64,000 bases of DNA from Aphelenchoides besseyi (GCA_024699855.1 JAMPIQ010000001.1:1922001-1986000); one strand, 5' to 3'. Positions 26,149 to 37,250 are shown, numbered from the stretch's first letter. The notes: generated from the sequence alone by a model not told the origin. A program made the numbers and translations.

Positions 26149-27704
26149 TCATGTTTTTGGCAAGACATAGCTGAATGGTGGAGTGTCCAAAAGTTGTTTG
26201 GCCGTAGGTCGTTTCTCGGGTTCGCGTTGTAACATCGTTTTAATGATCTCTCGTAGAATATCACTCGTATTTTCGGGCAATTTGTATTCGGGTTCCTCGT
26301 ACGCAATTTTGATGTGAACAGCAGCAGGGTCAAGATTGGACCACGGAGTTTCTGTCGTGAGCATTTCGATTATGGTAATCGCCAAACTCCAAATATCAGA
26401 TCGTTGCTCAAAACGACGACTATTCTTGAGAATCTCCGGTGCTTGGTATTGCGGTGTTCCGTGTATGTCGACTCCTTGTTCGGAACAGATGGCTTGAAGA
26501 TAGTTAGCCGAACCGAAATCGCCGATTTTTACGTGAGCTTTAGCATGACGAAGAATGTTGGCGGATTTTATGTCACGATGAACTATACTTTGACCATGTA
26601 AGTAAGAAAGACCACTTAAGATCTGTGTTGTGAAATCAATTGTAAAACCTTCAGAAAGAGCTCCCATTTCGGAAATCTAGATCAGATTGTTCTTCCAATC
26701 TTATAACAACTCATACCTGCTCTTTCAACGTACCACCGGTCATAAACTCCATGAAAATACAAAAACAATCCGGCAGCTTAGTACATCCATGATATTGAAC
26801 AATGTGTGGATGACTCAAAGTACTGAGCATTGTGACTTCGTTTTCCAAACTGCTCAACACACGATTCCAACGACGAGCCCCATTCAAGTAGATTTTCTTT
26901 ACTACAAGTTGTTCATTCGTATCAGCGTTCAAACAAACGTAAACATGTCCAAATGATCCTCTTCCTGAAAACGTTCATTAGAACAATCAGAGATTTTAGA
27001 AGCTATTGGTTTGATAGTGTAAATATTCGTTCAAACTCACCCAAACAACGACTTTCTCTCCACTGCGATGGCGGATTCGGTGTTTTGATGATTCGTGGAC
27101 TGCCGGCTGGATCGTCATCGGATGAAAAGCGATTCAAACGAGTTGATGTGTAGGAAGTGCTACCCGTGGAAAAAATGGACGATGTTTCAGAAAGTGCAGT
27201 TTCCTGGATCGTGTGATAGAGTCCATGAGAAGGTCCGGTTGTCGTGCTTCGAAGCTCATCGGTTTCGCGCCGACGAGCCAAAATCAAACGCATTCGACGT
27301 TTTGAGCCACTCAGTTCGTGAAGTTGAATTACATGATCGAGATCAGCTTGATTTTTGATTTGAATCATCAACTCCCGACTTGAAGTTGTATAATAGCTAA
27401 AGAAAAAGGTACAACGAAGTAAACTATGATCTTACATATTCAAATGACGACGAAATCGACGTTGAAAGTAGTCCTGAAGTGTACTGAAACTGACTGGTCG
27501 TTTCAAATTCAACGCCGCTTGTTCTTCCATGTACATAAACTTGATTTTCAGATCATCGGCATTCTCGTCGATCGGTAGTATCGGTTTCGTCGATGGCTCA
27601 TAGTCGTGACCAATGATTAATCGCTTGATTTGATCGGTCACATCTTCCAGTGGCTCATCGGCGGCGGTTGTCGGTTCCTCCGCGTATTCGAGAATCCGTT
27701 CCAT
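26149..27704 (-). CDS. MAP3K2/3 (MEKK2/3)-like kinase with PB1 domain
   Basis: Serine/threonine kinase at the top of a MAP kinase cascade. Residues about 50-150, over two exons, form a PB1 domain (LKIKFMYMEEQAALNLKRPV, YYTTSSRELMIQI), which in MEKK2/3 recruits MEK5. A serine-rich linker follows, then the kinase domain: RGSFGHVY (glycine loop), VVKKI (ATP lysine), SIVHRDIKSANIL (catalytic loop), IGDFGSA (metal site), GTPQYQAPEIL and SDIWSLAITIIEML. Exons are about 27704-27435, 27385-27035, 26970-26714 and 26675-26149. All catalytic residues are present. It is divergent from the chondroitin synthase gene. Confidence 0.9.
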
Positions 27705-28156
27705 TAGCCACTTAAAAGTCGCTTAAACAAATGATCACAAGCTCGAGAAAACGCAAATTCCACGATCTTCAGTCACGCATCGGAAGATTGGGAGAATCGA
27801 GTTTTCGAGTGCTAATTTCTGTTTAATGCAAAACTTAATGCTCGTTCATCGACTCCAATGGCTTTCCGTTTCAATCGAATAATCGCGACACGCGTTGATC
27901 GCAAATATTTTCGGTAAACGTCGTGGATCGTCGGCCGTTTGACGACAAATTTTCGCACTCACTTCTCAACGTCCGTCCGCCGTTACAGAGGTAAACGGCG
28001 GAATGTCGCGGAATTGCAAACACGTCGAATGGACGTCGAAAGTTTTTGAGCGTCGTGCGCATTTTTTCTCTTGATTGTAACTTTTCTCAATTTGTCACGC
28101 GCTTGAGAACCCATTGAACGGTCTGATAATCGTTTTCTGTGGATTGCAGCGTATCG
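27705..28156. promoter_or_regulatory. Divergent promoter region MAP3K / chondroitin synthase
   Basis: A 450-bp gap between two start codons facing apart. No coding potential was convincing. Just before the + start lies ggattgcag|cgtatcgATG, which fits a leader-intron or spliced-leader acceptor. No defined control motif was recognised. Confidence 0.4.
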
Positions 28157-30653
28157 ATGCGATTACCCGGTCGAATATCGCGACCGATTCGCCTTTTTTG
28201 TCTTGGGCTTACAACCGGCTTATTGGGCACAATCGTTTTGTATGTGATCCAAAATGCCTTCGGTTATATGCTGCCAACTATCATCGATCGACATGTGGTA
28301 CTTTCGAGATCGGGTAGACAAATCGAAGCCACCGAAGTCAGCGACGACAAGCGACTTTTGCTAGTTGGGATTATGACTGCCGCGAAGTATGTGGACAGTC
28401 GGGCATATAACGTTTGGAGAACATGGGCCCAACATATTCCGGGCAAAGTGCTCTTCTTTGTTGCCGAAAACACTGTCAGTCAGTATTCTGATTTGCCTCT
28501 GGTACGACTCAAAGGTGTGGACGACACCTATCCACCACAGAAGAAATCATTTGCAATGATGCGATGGTTCTACGATAATCAGGTAACTCACAATCATATG
28601 AGTTTTTATTTATCTCTTTAGTTGAACAATTACGATTGGTTTATGAGAGCCGATGATGATCTTTATGTTCGAGCCGAACGTTTGGAAGCTTTTCTTCGGG
28701 CTTTGGATCCGGGAAAAGTACATTTGATTGGTCAGGCGGGTCTCGGAAACAGTGCAGAATACGGGCAGTTATCACTTGGTTAGTTTTTTCTGCTACAACT
28801 CATCACTTTTTACAGGACCTCAAGACAACTATTGTATGGGTGGACCGGGAGTTATAATTTCACGTGAGACTCTCAGTGTTGTAGCTCCACATTTGGAATC
28901 GTGTTTGCTCAATCTGATGACAACGCACGAAGACGTTGAATTGGGTCGTTGTATACGAAAACATGCGGGAGTTGCTTGTACTTGGAATTATGAAATGCAA
29001 CAACTTTTTCACAACAATCAAAGTCAACCGAACGTTTACAAAAATGGCGGTGCTGCTGAGTTGAGACAGGCCATTACATTGCATCCGGTTAAAGACCCGG
29101 CTGTTATGTTGAAACTACATGTCGAGGCCGAGACGTTAAAATTGAATGAACTTCGAGCCAAACAAATTCGCCTACGACGAGAACTTTCAACCAATCCGCC
29201 GTCCTTAACGAGACGCGTAGCAAACACTACAAACGATCTTCAAGTTAGATTACATCAATCAACTTAACAATTGACCTTCGTTTCAGCTCTGGGACTTTGT
29301 TGCTTCAAATAAGATCACATTTTGTGCCAATCAAGTCACTTGTCCACGACACACGATCGATGCGAATATGCGAACTGCAATAAACAGCATTGTTACTCAG
29401 GTATTTCTTTTAACCGCACTTATTCACAAACTTGTTTTTTCAGCTTTTCGACGAATTCAACAGCAACGCCCGACAAAGAGGTCGACTTTTGCAATTTCAG
29501 AATATTCAGTATGGATATGCGAGAGTTGAGCCACGACATGGGGTTGACTATGTTTTGGACATGATTCTGTGGTTCAAAAAGTTTCGACCACCGCACAGAG
29601 CGACACTTTCGGTTCGTCGCCACGCGTACATTCAACAAACGTTTGCGGCTCCGGAAGCGATAACCGAACGACAACATCGCAGATTAATGCATCGAAGAGC
29701 AGCGTACGACAACTCGAATGTTTCCGATACGGCGTTTAATGATGTGGAGCAAATGTTGAAACAGAAGATTCATATTCTTATTCCGCTGAAAGGTCGATCA
29801 AAAACTTTCAGTCGTTTTGTCAACAATCTCCGTCAAATTTTGCCTTCCGATGAAGATGCCATCGAATTGATTGTGATTTGCTATGAGTAAGTGGTTTGAT
29901 TGTTTTCGTTTTGAACTTTTGATTTTTAGTTCCGATCCAAATGAAGATCAACAGATACGAAACACGTTAACTGAACTATCCGCTATTATGCCAACGCGTA
30001 TCGTTGAGATGCACGGCGAAGAGTTTAGTCGTGGACGCGCGCTAACTGCCGGCTCTTCGGTCTTGACTGCCAATTCGTTGATGTTCTTTACGGATGTCGA
30101 CATGATTTTCACCTACGAGACAATTCAACGGATTCGATTGAACACTGTCGAAGGAGCTCAAGTATGTTTGAGGATCGTAAACGTTCGTAATATCTTCTTA
30201 GGTTTATTTCCCGATTGTCTTCAGCGAATTTTCGTCGAAGTTTTGGAATGCTGCCGATCGAAATGATCCCAACCACTCGCATTTCAGTTATGGACGTCAG
30301 CGCGGGTATTTTCGGCATTTCGGCTACGGTCTTGCAGCGATATATCGTCGCGATTTTGACGAAATCGGAGGTTTCAATCTCACCATTCAAGGTTGGGGTC
30401 TTGAGGATGTCGAGTTGTTCGAGAAGGTTGTTGCTTCCAAACATCTTCGCGTCTTTCGTTCTCCCGAGCCATCGCTTGTTCATGTTTTCCACGAAATCAA
30501 ATGCCCAACCGACATATCAGCTCATCAACAACACGTAAGAGCATTTAAAATCACCATATTCTCATTTCGTTCTTTCAGATGTGCATCGGGTCGAAAGCCG
30601 CTAGCATGGCGTCGTTGGATTCACTTGCTGAAATGTTCTCTCTTTACGCGTAA
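28157..30653 (+). CDS. sqv-5: Chondroitin sulfate synthase (bifunctional glycosyltransferase)
   Basis: Golgi type II membrane enzyme that polymerises chondroitin by adding GlcA and GalNAc alternately. A short cytoplasmic start ([12 protein letters not shown]) precedes the signal anchor ([19 protein letters not shown]). The N-terminal beta3-transferase half has [11 protein letters not shown] (DxD metal site) and [11 protein letters not shown]. The C-terminal half has [19 protein letters not shown] (second DxD) and [17 protein letters not shown], typical of the beta4-GalNAc-transferase half. About eight exons are separated by 40-50 bp introns. Both metal sites are intact, so it should be the polymerase rather than the inactive polymerising factor. 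It would act on core proteins such as the CSPG4-like protein of this window. The ATG follows attgcagcgtatcg. Confidence 0.93.
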
Positions 30654-31008
30654 TACAATTTTTTGGTGCAATTTCTTCCATTCAATGGTTCTTTCAAAGA
30701 AAATACGAGTCCAAATTAGTTTGCATTCACAATCTTGCTCATAATCTTTAGCATTTTCAATGTGCCTTTCCAATTGAAATTCAATATCAACTATTAAGCA
30801 TAATAATTCATTCGTACCGGTCTCCACGAAGCCAACATCCCAATTTTGTATTTCGGTTATAACACCCAATAAATAAGTTATTGTGTTTAGTGACGGTTTA
30901 ATTGATGTCGTTTTGCGAAATACACAGCTAATCCTTGAGAAGGAAAACAGATAAAAGCATATTGCGAATGCGGAAAATAATGAAACAGAAAGATCTGTGT
31001 TTGGATTC
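30654..31008. other. Convergent 3' region
   Basis: Gap between the chondroitin synthase stop and the stop of the minus-strand gene beginning at 31971. It is A+T-rich, with overlapping short frames only. It probably holds both 3' untranslated regions. Nothing else was recognised. Confidence 0.5.
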
Positions 31009-31971
31009 TCAATACTCGTGCGATTCGTCTGCAACTTGTTTGACCTCCACAGGCTCTGCAGTTCCGTATTTCTCAACGAAGTACTTGGTCATTTTCTCGA
31101 ACTGTTGTTTGTGATCTGAAATTTTGCGTCATCGTTGGTAGTTGGTCTCAACTTACCAATGATTCCACCGCATGAATTCAAACAAACGATCAGATCGTTG
31201 CGTAAATCTTTCTTGTCATTAGTCGCCAGATTGGTGTTTGAATCGGTGTCCATTTGCAGTTGACGCATGTTCAGCTCCACATCGATGGCTCGATGGCGAT
31301 TGATGCGAGTTCGTTGGTGTCGGGCTAAAACACCAACTACGACAATGAAATCGTACGAAAATTATACCCGAGTAGATGTTCTCCATGTAATGCCGAGTGC
31401 GATTGCTTCTGAGACCATCAATCGAATTCCGCAAGTCTTTGATTTCACCTTCGGTGATGTAACGGCTGGATGCGAGTTCGTTGCAGACCATTTGCATGTG
31501 ATTGAAAAGAGATGTTGGCTGATGGCCCACTCCTGCAGATCTACCTGAAAACAAGTTCGTAGAAATGAAATAAAACCATCGAATTTACCTCCACGAAACG
31601 ATGATCGCATATAACTAGCCCGACGATTGGCGGAATTTTGCAGGACATTGCTATGATGTGGGCGTGAGTCTTTGGGAAAGTAATGTCCTTTGCTATACGC
31701 ACTTGAATGAATGTTGAGGTTGCTCAAAGAACGATCGAAATTCACCGGATGACGCTCGTAAACCATAGCGAAAACTGAGAACGAAAAGAGAGATGGATGA
31801 AAACCAAACGACCGACTGACCGATCTGCGTGTTTCGAGCCCAACGATGGAGCTGATTTTGCAGAAAAAGTCGTTCAGAGAAAACTGCGAAATCGCGGGTA
31901 ACATGGCGGTGTGTTGTGAGTTCAAAACCGATCGTTGTGTCGGGTCTTATGGTCTTGATGGAATGAAACAT
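31009..31971 (-). CDS. Uncharacterised protein, about 270 residues
   Basis: Five exons keep one frame through canonical introns: a first exon from 31971 (starting MFHSIKTIRPDTTIGFEL), a second from about 31770 (MVYERHPVNFDRSLSNLNIH), a third with FNHMQMVCNELASSRYITEG, a fourth with NMRQLQMDTDSNTNLATNDK and a last ending VKQVADESHEY. The third and fourth exons look helical and could form a short coiled coil. There is no signal peptide or membrane segment. I recognise no family. An alternative start is the Met beginning exon 2. Confidence 0.55.
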
Positions 31972-32232
31972 TCAACAGATAGTGAGTGTTTTTGTTCGAT
32001 TTTGAGTGTCTTCGTCGACTTCAGTGCTTCTGAATCGTGTGATTGTTCTAAAAACAACGTTCAAATCCCACCGTTCACTTCATTTTGTCTTTTTTCTTAC
32101 TGTAACTGTGCACTTTGCAATATCCGCGGCACGAACTGTCTCTGTGCACCTATTTCTAAAAATATTTAAAATGGTTAATTTGCCTTTGATTTGTTATCTC
32201 CTGTTGATTTCAGGGTCTTCGATCGTGGAAAA

Positions 32233-32975
32233 ATGTCTACGCGAAAACGAAAAGCTCCACCGGAGTTGGAGGAGACGATCGGCAAGAGCTCTCGACTCGT
32301 CGATTCACGACCAAGTTCCATCGACGACTATCCGATGGATCAAACAAAAGTGGATCAGGCGCTTTTGTTGATCAAAAAGAACCCGTTTGTGAAGTTGATT
32401 GTAAGTTTTGATTTTGCTTCTTTGTATTCGTGTATTCAGGGTCCCTATGGTTGTGGGCGAACAACCATCGCATTCATTGCCGCGAAGAATCTGGAGCCCA
32501 CAAGAACACCGACTGTTATTTACGTCAATGATCAACTCGATTCGAAGGTTTGACATCAATTTGGATCTTAGTTTCCGTGTTTTCAGTCCTTGTTAGGCAG
32601 CTACGAGTGTACGGGTATTCCGGGCGACGTCGGAGTTGAAAGCTCTACGATCGAATTTCAACCTTTTCTCGGCTTCTGATTCGTTTATGATCTTACGGTA
32701 AGTATTCAATAACTCAATTCAGATCAATCTCTTCTGTTAAGTGATCTATTTCGTTGGGCTAATCGATTTGCCAACTACGCTGATCATTCGGATTGGCGAC
32801 AAGTTGTTTTTCACCATTACGCAAATGCTCGCGAAATTCAGCTATGTAAGTTCTAATTCTTCTTGACGAAAAGAATCGTTTTAGCGAGGTACTGGCGTAT
32901 GGCCACCAGCAGCTTACGATTTCTTGTTTTACATTGTCATTGTCGTCAATTTAGGTCATCGCGTAAGTTCAAAAA
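32233..32975 (+). pseudogene. Decayed fragment of a midasin (MDN1) AAA-ATPase gene
   Basis: The first part reads in frame from ATG 32233 across two short introns: a charged N-terminus, then GPYGCGRTTIAFIAA (Walker A) and DSKSLLGSYECTGIPG, the AAA1 signature of midasin, the giant ATPase that removes assembly factors from pre-60S particles. After this the frame runs into a stop near 32681. A different frame then gives LRSNFNLFSASDSF, and further on LLSDLFRWANRF...SDWRQ, matching the segment after the first AAA core. About 80 expected residues, including the Walker B part, are missing and the phases do not join. Midasin exceeds 4000 residues, so this is a short relic with old introns still visible. 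Unrecognised exons are a weaker alternative. Confidence 0.55.
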
Positions 32976-33126
32976 TCATTTGCAAAAGAGTGACAAACTA
33001 GTTGGTCTTAAACAGCATCTCACGGCAAAAGATCAATAGGTAGTCATATGCAAATTCTTTTTTCACTGCTAATCTTACTAAGAAATTGAATGGCGAACTG
33101 ATCATTTCGATTCAACAGCAATCGAA

Positions 33127-34468
33127 ATGCGCGACTTTGTCCTTCTCCTTCCACTATTTCTGTTCATCGATGTCGAGCCTCGTTCAACGGACGACATTGT
33201 GGATTTGAGTGCATCGAAACACTCGATTCGTTTGATTCGCCCGTCGACTCTCGGCGTTGTATTGGACAAAACAGAAGATCTCGACTTTTCGTTCTTTCAT
33301 CCACCGGACCTCAATTGTTCCTACTTGTGAGTCTTATGGTCGAAATCTGTCTACTTGTCGCTTGCTTTTAGTGTGACGGTCGAATTCGGAAGTGGTTGCG
33401 GCTTTTACATGTCGAATACCGAAGAGAACAACTCGAGCATTGGATTGGGCAAGTTGACATTCAACGTTACCTTTGATTCTGTTGTTTCAGTCAAACCGAA
33501 AGTCCACGAGATCTCCAGTTATCCAACGACTCTTCGAATTCACCAGGGAAAATTGTTCAGCAATGAAATCGGTAGGATGATCGAAAGTCGATTTCGTTCA
33601 TTCAACTCGTTTCAGAAGTCGGTGAGTGCAAGATTGTGTCGAAGAGGTTTGTATCCGACTCAACGTCGATGAAGTACGTTGAGCTCAAAGTCGATGGAAG
33701 TGAGTTTTGTTTGGGCGAGTTGCAGTTCGTGAGTTCAACAATCGTAAACAAATGAATCGAATGATTTCAGAAGCTTGGAACTAAGATTCTCTCCAAGGAG
33801 TTGAACAAGACAAAAGCCGACAATGAACTGGAACGTTATTGGACTTCATTTGGAATGTGAGTTTTGAATCGATCAAACAACCAACATGGTTCTTGCACTG
33901 CAGTGGTGCGTGGTCGGTCTCTGTTGCTTTTGTCTTTGGAATGGTATTTGGAATCGGATGTTGTGCAATCTCATTCTTCTGTTCGGCCGTCTACATTACC
34001 AACAAAACTCGAATGGCTCAAAAGGAGAGAATGAAAGCGATTCAATCAGTCAAATTGAACGTCCAACCAACGGCTCCAGGACGCAAATTAAACGCGAAAG
34101 AACAAGCGCTTTCGGCGAACTACGAGCAGAAAGTCGAGAACGAAAAGAGCAAAAGCGAGAAGTCGTCCGTTTCCGAATCTGTTCGTCATGCGGTCAAGAA
34201 ACTGAACAACATTGCGAAGATGGCTGGAAACGAACTCTCATCCGGACATGCACCTCAGAACACCGCCCAAGCAAACGAAGCAGAAGCGAACAAAGAGCCG
34301 GAACAACCAAACGAAGTCGTCCAAGGGCCGAATAAAGCAAATCATGTGGCCGTACAAGTCGAACAATCAAATCAATCTGCTCAACAACAACCGAGTCAAT
34401 CAGGACAACAAGTGGAAAACAAATCGGAACAAAACGTCGAAAAGAAGGCGGAAATCAAAGTCGTTTGA
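33127..34468 (+). CDS. Uncharacterised type I membrane protein with Q/N-rich tail
   Basis: About five exons. A clear signal peptide (MRDFVLLLPLFLFIDV) leads into an extracellular part of about 190 residues with several cysteines (DLNCSYF, SGCGFYM, GECKIV) and N-glycosylation sites. One membrane segment follows (VSVAFVFGMVFGIGCCAISFF), with the exon starting near 33903 after cactgcag. The cytoplasmic tail of about 160 residues is lysine/glutamate-rich, then poor in order and full of Gln, Asn and Ser (QSAQQQPSQSGQQ). No domain was recognised. The layout suggests a surface receptor-like or adhesion protein, an inference from topology only. Confidence 0.65.
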
Positions 34469-34755
34469 TTGTCCTCAATGAAATAAAAACTATGAGGTTG
34501 ATTGCTTTCTTCTGGCAGAAATAAGAATTCAATCGAGAGTACCATTGTTTTGTTTGACGACTTCTATTCTCCCATCAAGTCTTTGAGACTACGAGACCAA
34601 CGAACTATTGGTCTATTTGTGGAAACACATTGAGAGTGAAAGCAATTGCTGTGCTGCTGCTCATTTGGCGGCTTCAATTAGCAACGAAAGATTGCCGCAA
34701 TCTAATCTGCAAAAGCTCTTATCTGTTCAAGTGGACATCAATCACGCAGATTATT
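34469..34755. other. Intergenic sequence
   Basis: Gap between the type I membrane protein and the CUB-domain gene. An AATAAA polyadenylation word occurs about 10 bp after the upstream stop (near 34481). Nothing else was recognised. Confidence 0.5.
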
Positions 34756-34771
34756 GTATCTGGTAGCAATA

Positions 34772-35548
34772 ATGAACGATCCAAAGTTATGGGTACAAAA
34801 GGAAACTGATTCCGACGGATCGTCGGAACCCGAAAACGTCGTTCAACCGTTTTCCAATAACACGGGTTTTATGAACAGTCGACATTTCAATTCACGAACA
34901 CCATCGAATCACGAGTGTCAGTTCGTCTTCTTGGCCGCTCCAGATGAACATGTTCAGATTATTTTCCAATTGTTTCATTGGAGTGGACTCTCGAAGAACC
35001 TTTAGCCTTGAGGTCAACCAGTTGAGTGTTTGCGTATTACAGAATCAAGTTGAGATGTGAAGAACTGGACCACGTAACATCTCATGTTCTGGTTGATTCC
35101 AGAATGTCCAAGATTCACGATTTCTATCACGACGAAGTATCACCGCCTTTAATATCCGCTCAGAACTTGTTGACTCCCGATTACACTGTGAAGAGTGTTG
35201 GACTACGAATAGCCAAATCAAACCATAACTACGAATTCGAACCCGAATTCACCTTCTTTCGAATTACGGTTCACAACCACCGTAAGCGATTCCCGTTTCA
35301 AACACTAGTGAGTTCTTTCTACTATTCGTTCGACGGCCTCTTCAGGTTGCTCGTTTTTGTTTAACAGCTTTTTTCGAATGTCTGGTGATTTGTGGAGTCC
35401 GAATCATCCCGACTACTATCCGCGCAATCTCAACTGTGAATATACGTTTCATGGGACCGCAAGTCAAATCGTGGTCATTCACTTCAAGTACAGGTTGTCG
35501 CAAAATGAATGGATGAGGCTTTTTGGCCAACATCTTTTTGATGAATGA
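34772..35548 (+). pseudogene. CUB-domain gene interrupted by an inverted-repeat element
   Basis: Three blocks of CUB-like sequence lie in order. The first (from MNDPKLWVQ at 34772) has ECQFVFLAAPDEHVQIIFQL, a typical CUB strand pair, but then reaches a stop near 35002. The second (about 35040-35310) has IKLRCEELDHV and PPLISAQNLLTPDY. The third starts a new CUB domain (SGDLWSPNHPDYYPRNLNCE, then VVIHFK). At 35491 this third block runs straight into the terminal repeat of the element at 35491-36123, whose bases supply the last 19 residues and the stop at 35548. CUB domains occur in secreted or receptor-accessory proteins. Loss of frame between the first two blocks and disruption of the third suggest a dead or dying gene. 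A functional short isoform cannot be excluded. Confidence 0.55.
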
Positions 35549-35659
35549 AAGTTTGCGGGACAAACCATATACTTTCTTGCTTTCCGTACCTTACAGTTGA
35601 TGATTATGCAAAAATCTCAACAACAAAAATTTCTAGAGATTTTCGCTTACTCCTCCCTT
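35491..35659 (+). repeat. Left terminal inverted repeat of the element
   Basis: 169-bp arm beginning CAGGTTGTCGCAAAATGAAT. It matches the reverse complement of 35955-36123 with about four mismatches. Its first 58 bases are read as the end of the interrupted CUB frame. Confidence 0.88.
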
Positions 35660-35954
35660 AGGATCGGATTTCACTTCCTGCTAAAAGTCGAAACTTTAAT
35701 GAAAAAAGATTAGAATTAACAACAAAATCGATGGTTTCTCGACTAACTCAAACGAAATCAGCGGGGTATTAAGATGGCCACTTTACACAAACTTCTCTTC
35801 GCCGATGGGTATTAGACAAATCATTCGTTATGTTCTCGCATTCTTTCCATTCTTTTGTTATCATGGCTTTCCCATCAACACAAAGTCTAATTCGTTCGTA
35901 TCTTCATCCAGAAGGCATACGAATATCAAAAGCTCGGGTTGCGTGTTTGAATCC

Positions 35955-36123
35955 AAGGGAGGAGTAAGCGAAAATCTCTAGAAATTTTTGTTGTTGAGAT
36001 TTTTGCATAATCATCAACTGTAAGGTACGGAAAACAAGAAAGTATATGGTTTGTCCCGCAAACTTTCATTCATCAAAAAGATGTTGGCCAAAAAGACTCA
36101 TCCATTCATTTTGCGTCATCCTG
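35955..36123 (-). repeat. Right terminal inverted repeat of the element
   Basis: 169-bp arm. Read on the minus strand it begins CAGGATGACGCAAAATGAAT, differing from the left arm at the fifth and eighth bases and at two internal positions. It abuts TA at 36124. Confidence 0.88.
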
Positions 36124-36181
36124 TACATAATCCTTGACTTTCTCCATGAGCAATAGCATTGAACGTTTATTTGTGTACACA

Positions 36182-36726
36182 TTACAATTCCAAATCGAGA
36201 ATTATGGTTTTGTTTTTAGTTAAAGTCACTCGTTTAACGTCCACAAACAACTTCTTTCTGAAGACGCCAACTCGATCGATCACACGTTTGTCCAACGAGT
36301 TGGTCACGAACAGAACTTCGTTTCCGGCCTTCAGCAACGATTGGACAATGGACATTTGCTCGATCTGCAACTGGTTGATTGTAACAATCTGAATAGTCAA
36401 GTAACCTCTGATTTCGAATGATCATAAGCGTAGAAGATCGATTGCTGAGCTGGTTTCATTCGATCGATGTATTCGTCCAAAGTCGTTCGGTTCTTCAAGT
36501 TGCTCTCGAACCAAAACATGTGAGCGAGACCTTCGGCCCCCAACGGAGGGTCCACAGCATTGACTGTTTCATTGGCGACCAGTTCTTTGAAGCAGCCATC
36601 CAAAGTTGTTCTGTTCATCTTTGCCACCAACTCCATCGATTCTCTTGTCAATTTGGCATTGTTTTCAACGCCAAAAAATTTGACGTATGCTTCTTTTCCT
36701 AAAAACTGAAGTATACGCCGCTTCAA
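36182..36726 (-). pseudogene. HSP90-like orphan fragment (middle/C-terminal part)
   Basis: Two exon-like blocks, about 36726-36410 and 36374-36182, joined by a 36-bp intron (gttact...aaccag), give about 170 residues. The match to HSP90-family proteins is TTLDEYIDRMKPAQQSIFYA, then LLKAGNEVLFVTNSLDKRVI and VFRKKLFVDVKRV, corresponding to the segment after the middle domain. The ATP-binding N-terminal domain is absent in this window, as is the dimerisation end. The first block has no good start codon. It could be a decaying partial copy or a very diverged small gene; the intron and intact frames leave both open. Confidence 0.45.
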
Positions 36727-37250
36727 GGATATTCATACCAGCTCCAACGACAGCGATTGCTAGAATAAAAAGCCTTAAAATTTTTATACTACGAAGTTTT
36801 AGAAGAATTCACTTACACCGTAAGTATAATAACGTGCAATTGATAATCTGACGTTCTAGTACGCGGATCTCCACACTTCGAACAACTCTCTCCAACTTCA
36901 AAATATTCGCGCAAGTGCGGTTTAATAGGCCAATGATCGTCCTTTCTTTCTGTTACGAACCCATGAATCAGTGTCTTTATATCTTCTTCCAACGGTTGAT
37001 GCAGACGTCTGAAAAGTTGCTTAGTTTATTTGGCTATTGGTCCCTACGAAATCTCCGAAGGGTGCACAGTCTTCGTTGGGTCCGTGGAGATGGGTTCGAT
37101 CTTGTATTTGGTGCCACCATTACTCGAAATCTTTTCCGTCACTTTGTAAAGTCTTTCACTGAAACTTCATGGATACTGGGCCTATCAGGATGTCCACTAC
37201 CTGTCACCCCGTTGATTGACTTCTTCACCGACAAAAAACTCGGTTTCCAT
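36723..37250 (-). CDS. Uncharacterised small protein, about 128 residues
   Basis: From ATG 37250 (METEFFVGEEVNQRGD) three exons continue in frame: 37250-37201, about 37165-37056 and about 37016-36832, with introns gtagtgg...tttcag and gtaggg...tttcag. The protein contains SSNGGTKYKIEPIS, FVTERKDDHWPIKPHLREYF and a CSKCGD pair of cysteines. A last short exon would end in WSWYEYP at 36723. The C-terminal exon is uncertain. No family was recognised. It lies directly upstream of the HSP90-like fragment on the same strand; whether they were once one gene cannot be judged. Confidence 0.45.

Larger units (their letters stand above)
35491..36123. mobile_element. Inverted-repeat (MITE-like) element, TA target site
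   Basis: A 633-bp element bounded by CAGGTTGTCGC at the left and GCGTCATCCTG at the right, with TA immediately outside both ends (35489-35490 and 36124-36125). Its arms, 35491-35659 and 35955-36123, are inverted copies. By eye they differ at only about four of 169 positions. The middle of about 295 bp has no transposase-like frame. TA flanks and CAGG... ends are those of the Tc1/mariner superfamily, so this is best read as a non-autonomous relative. Near-identity of the arms points to a recent insertion or arm homogenisation. It sits inside a CUB coding exon. Confidence 0.85.

Noticed and set aside
36960..37200. Possible HSP90 N-terminal domain (SSNGGTKYKIEP) upstream of the HSP90-like fragment
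   Set aside because: Resolving the exons showed a separate continuous small gene from ATG 37250; the resemblance covered only a few residues.
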